Positions 32,375 through 36,294 of a stretch of DNA of 36,294 nt are shown here, one piece after another. The notes under the pieces were generated by a model. The model searched no databases, was not told where the DNA came from, and saw only the letters and a list, made by a program, of their open reading frames with translations. The position numbers were made by a program, and so were the translations under genes. This stretch comes from CAYVMN01 sp964452575 (lineage in GTDB: Bacteria; Desulfobacterota; DSM-4660; Desulfatiglandales; Desulfatiglandaceae): contig CAYVMN010000015.1 of NCBI GenBank assembly GCA_964452575.1, positions 1 through 36,294 on the forward strand, read 5' to 3'. Each line of letters opens with the position of its first letter. Position 1 is the first letter of the stretch.

Positions 32375-33721
32375 TCAAGGCATAAGGGCTAGTGCATCGT
32401 CACGACCATTGAGCACTTGCCGTAAGGCCGCATTCGTCTTCTCTTCCAACTGCCCAATGATTTCGGCCAGGCCTTTCAGACGAACAAGGCTCTTCCTGGA
32501 CTTCTCCTGATAAGGTAAACCAAGAGACGGCCCTTGAAGAATATAAATCAATCGATCCAGAAATTGGAAATCAACACGGTCTGTGTTGCTGTAAATGAGA
32601 TGGATCCATTCATCTTTTAGATCCTGCGGTAATTTGTTGTGGGCTGCGAGGATATCCGGATCCTTACCCAGGTAAAGGGATCTCTTAAGTTGATCAATAC
32701 GATGGTTAACCTCTTTTCTGGTTTCCTCGTCCACAGGGCTCTTACCAAGCAGTTCCTCCCATTTCTCTTGAATCTGCATCCGAACCCAATTTTCCCCCCG
32801 CTCAGGAGGAAGAGAGAGGCCCAGGAACCTCTTCTGCGTCTCAATCAGTTCCCTCCTCTCGTCTTCGGCTATTCCCTCCAATTCCATTGCTGCCACATTT
32901 AGGGCCTGAACCGCATCAGTTTTCATCAGCCTCTTGTCAGAGTGCTCCAGCAGTACGTTCTCCCATTGCAACCTCAAGAACCCAAGTTCCTGTTTGATAA
33001 GGGACAAGATCAACCCTGACTTGGTAATCACATTCCGCAGGGAGTCGGCAAGGATATTGCAGGACTCCAGCCTGTCCTCGGCCAATTGCTTCATCACCTC
33101 CAGCGATTGCTGCCTCAGCTGAAAAGAGAGAAGTTTTGTTCCTAGGGCACGGGAGAGCCTATTTATGACCTTGGTTTCAGGACTGTCTATATAAATCGTC
33201 TTCGGCCGGAAATGGATCTTGATGACCGCAACCACAACATAGTCACTGTTCTCCCACAGGACCTTGCCTTCAAAATTTCTAGGGTACTCTGCATTGACCC
33301 TGTTAATGAGATACAGGTCCTCCTTACGGATCAGGACTGGCTCCATGTGGTGGTAATCATCTTCAATTCCCGCTACCTGAAGCCTCACGCTCCTCTGATC
33401 ATGCCGGGGGTCTTGTGCCGTCCAGCTCCTCTGCCTTTCCACGCACCAGGCCATTGCCTCCAATGGTCGCCCCGGTTCATCCCTGTAGGCACTCCATGGT
33501 TTCCCCGGGGGGTTGTAGTCTGACCTGGTCGGCAACCCCCACGTAATGATCTTTCTCGCCTTGTCGATCTCTCCAGAGGTCACCCTCGTGGCGATCATTT
33601 CAGGGGGCCCTCCTACACGGTAAACAGTCCCCTTGTAGGCATCGGGGAGACAAAATAGGATTGTCTCGATTATCTCTTTGCAGGCCCGCTCCAGGGCCTC
33701 CCAGTCGATCCTTATGGTCAA
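32375..33721 (-). CDS. Hypothetical protein, 448 aa, largely helical C-terminal half
   Basis: Not recognised. Residues 1-190 are mixed alpha/beta with conserved-looking aromatic and basic patches (WGLPTRSDYNPPGKPWSAYRD, split as WGLPTRSDYN and PGKPWSAYRD; VVAVIKIHFRPKTIYIDSPE). Residues about 195-300 form long amphipathic helices that resemble a sensor-kinase dimerisation region but lack a phosphoacceptor His and an ATPase domain. The rest is charged and helical. No signal peptide or membrane span. Starts with TTG; GGAGG lies about 10 nt upstream. Stands alone between tRNA-Arg and a divergent PAC2 gene. The sequence composition looks like a real gene. Confidence 0.7.
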   Translation of the reverse strand: MTIRIDWEALERACKEIIETILFCLPDAYKGTVYRVGGPPEMIATRVTSGEIDKARKIITWGLPTRSDYNPPGKPWSAYRDEPGRPLEAMAWCVERQRSWTAQDPRHDQRSVRLQVAGIEDDYHHMEPVLIRKEDLYLINRVNAEYPRNFEGKVLWENSDYVVVAVIKIHFRPKTIYIDSPETKVINRLSRALGTKLLSFQLRQQSLEVMKQLAEDRLESCNILADSLRNVITKSGLILSLIKQELGFLRLQWENVLLEHSDKRLMKTDAVQALNVAAMELEGIAEDERRELIETQKRFLGLSLPPERGENWVRMQIQEKWEELLGKSPVDEETRKEVNHRIDQLKRSLYLGKDPDILAAHNKLPQDLKDEWIHLIYSNTDRVDFQFLDRLIYILQGPSLGLPYQEKSRKSLVRLKGLAEIIGQLEEKTNAALRQVLNGRDDALALMP

Positions 33722-33873
33722 AGCCCTTTTCCTCCGCTTCCAGGTCGAGAAGTCTCGGTCGCCCCAAATAGAGGCTGCTGTGTCTAGTCACGAAATCTAT
33801 TGGGCCCCAGCCGGTGGTAGAAGTCGTGTTAAAATACACTTTTTTGAGGCTTTGTCAATAATAAATCAAGCAC

Positions 33874-33899
33874 TTGACATTCTTCAGCCTGAATGTCAA
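33874..33899. promoter_or_regulatory. Perfect 9-bp inverted repeat before the PAC2-family gene
   Basis: TTGACATTC (33874-33882), 8-nt spacer, GAATGTCAA (33891-33899), ending 23 bp before the start codon. A further TGTCAA half site lies at 33853-33858. The left arm contains a perfect -35 TTGACA, but no good -10 follows at 17 bp. An operator is the best reading; a 5'UTR hairpin is the alternative. Confidence 0.5.
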
Positions 33900-33922
33900 A
33901 TAGAATGTATCATGGAGATATG

Positions 33923-34786
33923 ATGGAGAAAGGAATCTACATAGAAAAACTTCCGGAACTTAAGGACCCGCTCCTTATTGCAGGCTTTGATGGCTGGGGA
34001 AATGCCCTGGACATATCAAAGTCCATGGTGTCTTATCTGATCAGGAAGCTAAAGGCTCAGCTCTTCGCAGGAATGAACCCTGACTTTTATTACCGCTATG
34101 ATGAAAGTCGCCCCTTTGTAAACATAGAGGAAGGCATTTTGAAGGGTGTGTCACCGCCGGGGGGCTCTTTCTATTACTGCCGCTCCAGGCCAAACGGAAA
34201 GGACCTCGTGATTCTGAAGTCCAATGAGCCGAACCTCAGGTGGTTGCATTTTGCAGAGGAGCTGTTTTCCCTTTGTGAGAAGCTTGGGGTAAAAACCGTT
34301 GTGACCCTGGGAGGGATGTATGATAATGTCCTGCATACGGACCGGATCGTCTCCGGTATTGCCTCCAGCGAAGAACTGCTCTCAAAATTGAAACAAATGG
34401 ACGTTATTCCTATCAACTACCAGGGGCCCGGAGCCATTCACTCATCAATTCACTTTCACGGCCTCAAGAGGGGGTTTCAGTGTGTCAGTCTGTGGTGCCA
34501 CTGCCCTTATTACCTTCAGGGTACAACTCACTTTGGTCTCTTATCCCACCTGGGCTCTTTGCTCTCATCCTTAGGAGATTTCGAGTTGGACACCCAGGAG
34601 ATTGACTGGAGCTGGAGAGAGCTCAACAGGCAAATTCAAGGGCTTATTGAAAAAAACCCCGAGCTCCAGGCCATGATCAGTGAAATCCGAAAGGCTAAGC
34701 TCCAGGGTTCAATAGCAACCATGAAGGGATCGATTGAAAAGGGGCAGAAGATAATCCACCTGCAAGACTTCCTGAAACCCAAGTAG
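33923..34786 (+). CDS. PAC2 (proteasome assembly chaperone) family protein
   Basis: 287 aa from ATG 33923. The PAC2 fold is indicated by LLIAGFDGWGNALDISKSM at the front, the central VKTVVTLGGMYDNVLHTDR and PINYQGPGAIHSSIHFHGL, and a helical tail. PAC2 proteins are related to archaeal PbaB/eukaryotic proteasome chaperones; in bacteria, including those without a proteasome, the function is unknown. Start chosen because GGAG lies 5 nt upstream; the frame opens earlier at 33893. Converges on the sirtuin gene with a 2-bp gap. No proteasome genes are in the window. Confidence 0.8.
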   Translation: MEKGIYIEKLPELKDPLLIAGFDGWGNALDISKSMVSYLIRKLKAQLFAGMNPDFYYRYDESRPFVNIEEGILKGVSPPGGSFYYCRSRPNGKDLVILKSNEPNLRWLHFAEELFSLCEKLGVKTVVTLGGMYDNVLHTDRIVSGIASSEELLSKLKQMDVIPINYQGPGAIHSSIHFHGLKRGFQCVSLWCHCPYYLQGTTHFGLLSHLGSLLSSLGDFELDTQEIDWSWRELNRQIQGLIEKNPELQAMISEIRKAKLQGSIATMKGSIEKGQKIIHLQDFLKPK

Positions 34787-34788
34787 TT

Positions 34789-35553
34789 TTATCGGCGAGA
34801 AGGGCCCTGTCCTCCCCCTTTTTTCTTCACGCTCTCCACAAGGGCAGATACGATAACCCCGGCGGAACCCTCCAGAAAAATATCGGTCATACTGTCTGTC
34901 AGGTGGGTCCTTTCCTTATTGATCTCTATGATCTTCGCCCCGTTTTGTTTCGCGATAGATGGGATGGTATTGGCTGGAGAGACCACAGCCGAGGTACCTA
35001 TGACCATAAGTGCCTGGGCAGACGACGCAAGTCTAAAGGAACGATTCAATGCATCTTGTGGTATTGCCTCGCCAAAAAAAACCACATCGGGCTTAAGAAT
35101 CTTTTTGCAATCGCATCTGGGAGGGAGATCATCCCTCTTCTCTTCAGTCCTATAATTCCTTCCGCACCAAAGGCAGGAGAGAGTGCTTGAATTCCCGTGA
35201 TATTCGATGACATTCTTTGATCCACCCGCCTGATGGAGATTATCGATATTCTGGGTGATGATGTAATGTAAGAGGCCCAACTTCTCAAGCTCTCCAAGGC
35301 CCATATGGGCCTTGTTAGGCCTGGCCTGGGCCACGACCTCCCCCATCTCCCGAAGCATATTCCAGACCTTTTCAGGGTCAGCCCTGAAGGCTGTAATGGT
35401 GGCATATTCAGCCGGATCAAATTTTGACCACAGGCCTCCTGGACTCCTGAAGTCAGGGATACCTGATTCCACAGAGATCCCGGCACCCGTCAACGCCAGG
35501 GTCATTTTAGAGTTGATAATGATATCGCTGGCCTTATCTATCAGTTCTTCCAT
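34789..35553 (-). CDS. cobB: NAD-dependent protein deacylase, SIR2/CobB family
   Basis: 254 aa sirtuin that removes acyl groups from protein lysines, consuming NAD. GAGISVESGIPDFRS (23-37), TQNIDNLHQAGG (100-111), catalytic H119 in YHGN, and a zinc site C127, C130, C147, C149 (CxxC then CxC). Positions matching the Tyr/Arg pair that lets CobB and SIRT5 accept succinyl groups are L67 and M70, so deacetylation is the more likely activity. In an anaerobe with acyl-CoA synthetases a role in tuning acetyl-CoA metabolism is plausible but not shown here. Confidence 0.93.
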   Translation of the reverse strand: MEELIDKASDIIINSKMTLALTGAGISVESGIPDFRSPGGLWSKFDPAEYATITAFRADPEKVWNMLREMGEVVAQARPNKAHMGLGELEKLGLLHYIITQNIDNLHQAGGSKNVIEYHGNSSTLSCLWCGRNYRTEEKRDDLPPRCDCKKILKPDVVFFGEAIPQDALNRSFRLASSAQALMVIGTSAVVSPANTIPSIAKQNGAKIIEINKERTHLTDSMTDIFLEGSAGVIVSALVESVKKKGGGQGPSRR

Positions 35554-35592
35554 AGCCTAATCCCTCTTTTCAAATTAGTCCTAAAACGAGCG

Positions 35593-35664
35593 GTTCCAAG
35601 TTCAAGGTTCAAAGGTAATACTCTGTTGTTGTAGTTTATTTCAACGCTGAACCGTGAACGCTGA
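35593..35664. repeat. Two three-copy heptamer repeats
   Basis: GTTCCAA-GTTCAAG-GTTCAAA (35593-35613) and ACGCTGA-ACCGTGA-ACGCTGA (35644-35664). The words are unrelated to the array near 8.8 kb but the 7-bp period is the same. They lie between the sirtuin and CooT-like genes. Confidence 0.7.
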
Positions 35665-35688
35665 ACCTCTTAACCTGGGTTAGTATGA

Positions 35689-35877
35689 TTAAACCGGCTC
35701 AAAAAGGATCTTTCGCTCGCTATTATCATATAATCTCAGCCTGGCCCTGAGGCTTTTCTGCTCACCAAAGATATTAGTGAGCCTCACCTCATCTCCTTCC
35801 AACTCCACTAGGTCAACATTCTCCAGGACCTTTTCCTCTTTCCCATCTTTCAGGATAAACGCGTGGGCTTCGCACAT
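35689..35877 (-). CDS. cooT: CooT-family nickel-binding protein
   Basis: 62 aa small beta-barrel protein beginning MCEAHAFILKDGKEE; Cys2 is the nickel ligand known from CooT, the Ni-binding accessory protein of carbon monoxide dehydrogenase. The rest (VDLVELEGDEVRLTNIFGE) matches the family and full length. CODH genes are not in this window. 33 bp after the small His-rich gene, likely co-transcribed. Confidence 0.85.
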   Translation of the reverse strand: MCEAHAFILKDGKEEKVLENVDLVELEGDEVRLTNIFGEQKSLRARLRLYDNSERKILFEPV

Positions 35878-35910
35878 CTTGCTACTCTCCCCTAAGCAAA
35901 GGTTCGTGTT

Positions 35911-36111
35911 CTATTCGAGAGACTTCATGGCACTCTGGAGGCACTCCGTGCACTCAGCTGTCAAACCTATCACCTTTCTTACATATTCTGCGCTATCCTT
36001 CTTTCCCGCCGCCTGAAGCTCATCAGCAAAGCTCTCGTAATCTTCTTGGTGATGATCATTATGCTTGATCCAACTTCCAATCCTGATTCTTGCCCTTTCA
36101 ACAAAATCCAT
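35911..36111 (-). CDS. Small helical protein with HNDHH motif, upstream of cooT
   Basis: 66 aa, predicted all-helical, no signal peptide. WIKHNDHHQEDYESFADEL places three His and acidic residues on one face, followed by CTECL near the C-terminus: a possible metal site. I recall similar short proteins beside CooT-like genes, but cannot name a family with certainty. ATG 36111 used, with GGGGGA about 9 nt upstream; a TTG one codon earlier is open. Shares a transcript with cooT, which suggests a nickel-related role (inference). Confidence 0.7.
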   Translation of the reverse strand: MDFVERARIRIGSWIKHNDHHQEDYESFADELQAAGKKDSAEYVRKVIGLTAECTECLQSAMKSLE

Positions 36112-36248
36112 CAAACAGATTCCCCCTTCCTTTCCAAGGCCAAACGTTAGGAGAAGTAACGTGCTATGTCAACCAAATTTGGGCCGACCCGATCTTTGTG
36201 CCTTCTGGCATCTTACGCCTCGGGCAGTAAGCCCCGCTTATAAAGGTA

Positions 36249-36277
36249 TTGACACTAGATACCTGTCCAGTTAGTAT
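36249..36277 (+). promoter_or_regulatory. Possible outward sigma70-like promoter at the right edge
   Basis: TTGACA (36249-36254), 17-bp spacer, TAGTAT (36272-36277). An AGGTAT/ATACCT inverted pair overlaps the -35. It would drive a gene beyond the window. Nothing else is seen in 36112-36294. Confidence 0.35.
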
Positions 36278-36294
36278 TCCATGCAACCGAAAGC

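Overview
The window reads as a chromosomal segment of a Gram-negative anaerobe, most likely a deltaproteobacterium (Desulfobacterota: sulfate reducer or syntroph). This is inferred from an LptD outer-membrane assembly protein, HdrB/HdrC-type iron-sulfur proteins, an ADP-forming acyl-CoA synthetase, [4Fe-4S] class I fumarase-type subunits, two iron-sulfur Old Yellow Enzyme reductases and a CooT nickel protein. The species cannot be named from the sequence.

Region 1 (1-7.4 kb) is housekeeping. lptD is cut by the left edge. It converges on a tight minus-strand operon, dnaX-ybaB-recR-glcD-DUF368, with a tRNA-Ser(GGA) gene just upstream of dnaX. Region 2 (7.5-9.1 kb) holds a PRC-barrel gene with a good promoter, then decayed DNA: a pstB pseudogene with a frameshift and an internal deletion, hairpins, and a 14-copy array of a 7-bp repeat.

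Region 3 (9.1-29.8 kb) is the most interesting part: 18 consecutive minus-strand genes forming one catabolic island. In transcription order it encodes a TauABC/SsuABC-type importer (ATPase, permease, binding protein), two amidohydrolase-fold paralogues without metal ligands, an OYE/FadH-like reductase, an MmgE/PrpD protein with an altered active site, a second OYE/FadH-like reductase, a GntR/HutC regulator, a fumarate-reductase-type flavoprotein, a citryl-CoA-lyase-like protein, a 2Fe-2S/2x4Fe-4S subunit, an NDP-forming acyl-CoA synthetase, beta and alpha subunits of a class I fumarase/tartrate dehydratase, an MmgE/PrpD protein with an intact active site, and HdrC and HdrB. A working model, inferred only: an imported branched or cyclic acid is converted by the OYE, amidohydrolase-like and PrpD proteins to a substituted succinate. 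The flavoprotein/FeS/HdrCB complex dehydrogenates this to a substituted fumarate, the fumarase-like enzyme hydrates it to a substituted malate, the synthetase makes a malyl-CoA-type thioester, and the citryl-CoA-lyase-like enzyme splits it into an acyl-CoA and a 2-oxoacid. The substrate is unknown. A sigma70-like promoter overlapping a GntR-like half site lies upstream of the island.

Region 4 (29.8-36.3 kb) is mixed: a roughly 0.7 kb non-coding stretch with several dyads, an SF2 helicase gene, a tRNA-Arg(TCT), an unrecognised 448-residue protein, a PAC2-family protein behind a perfect inverted repeat, a CobB-type sirtuin, more heptamer-periodic repeats, a CooT-like protein and a small histidine-rich helical protein.
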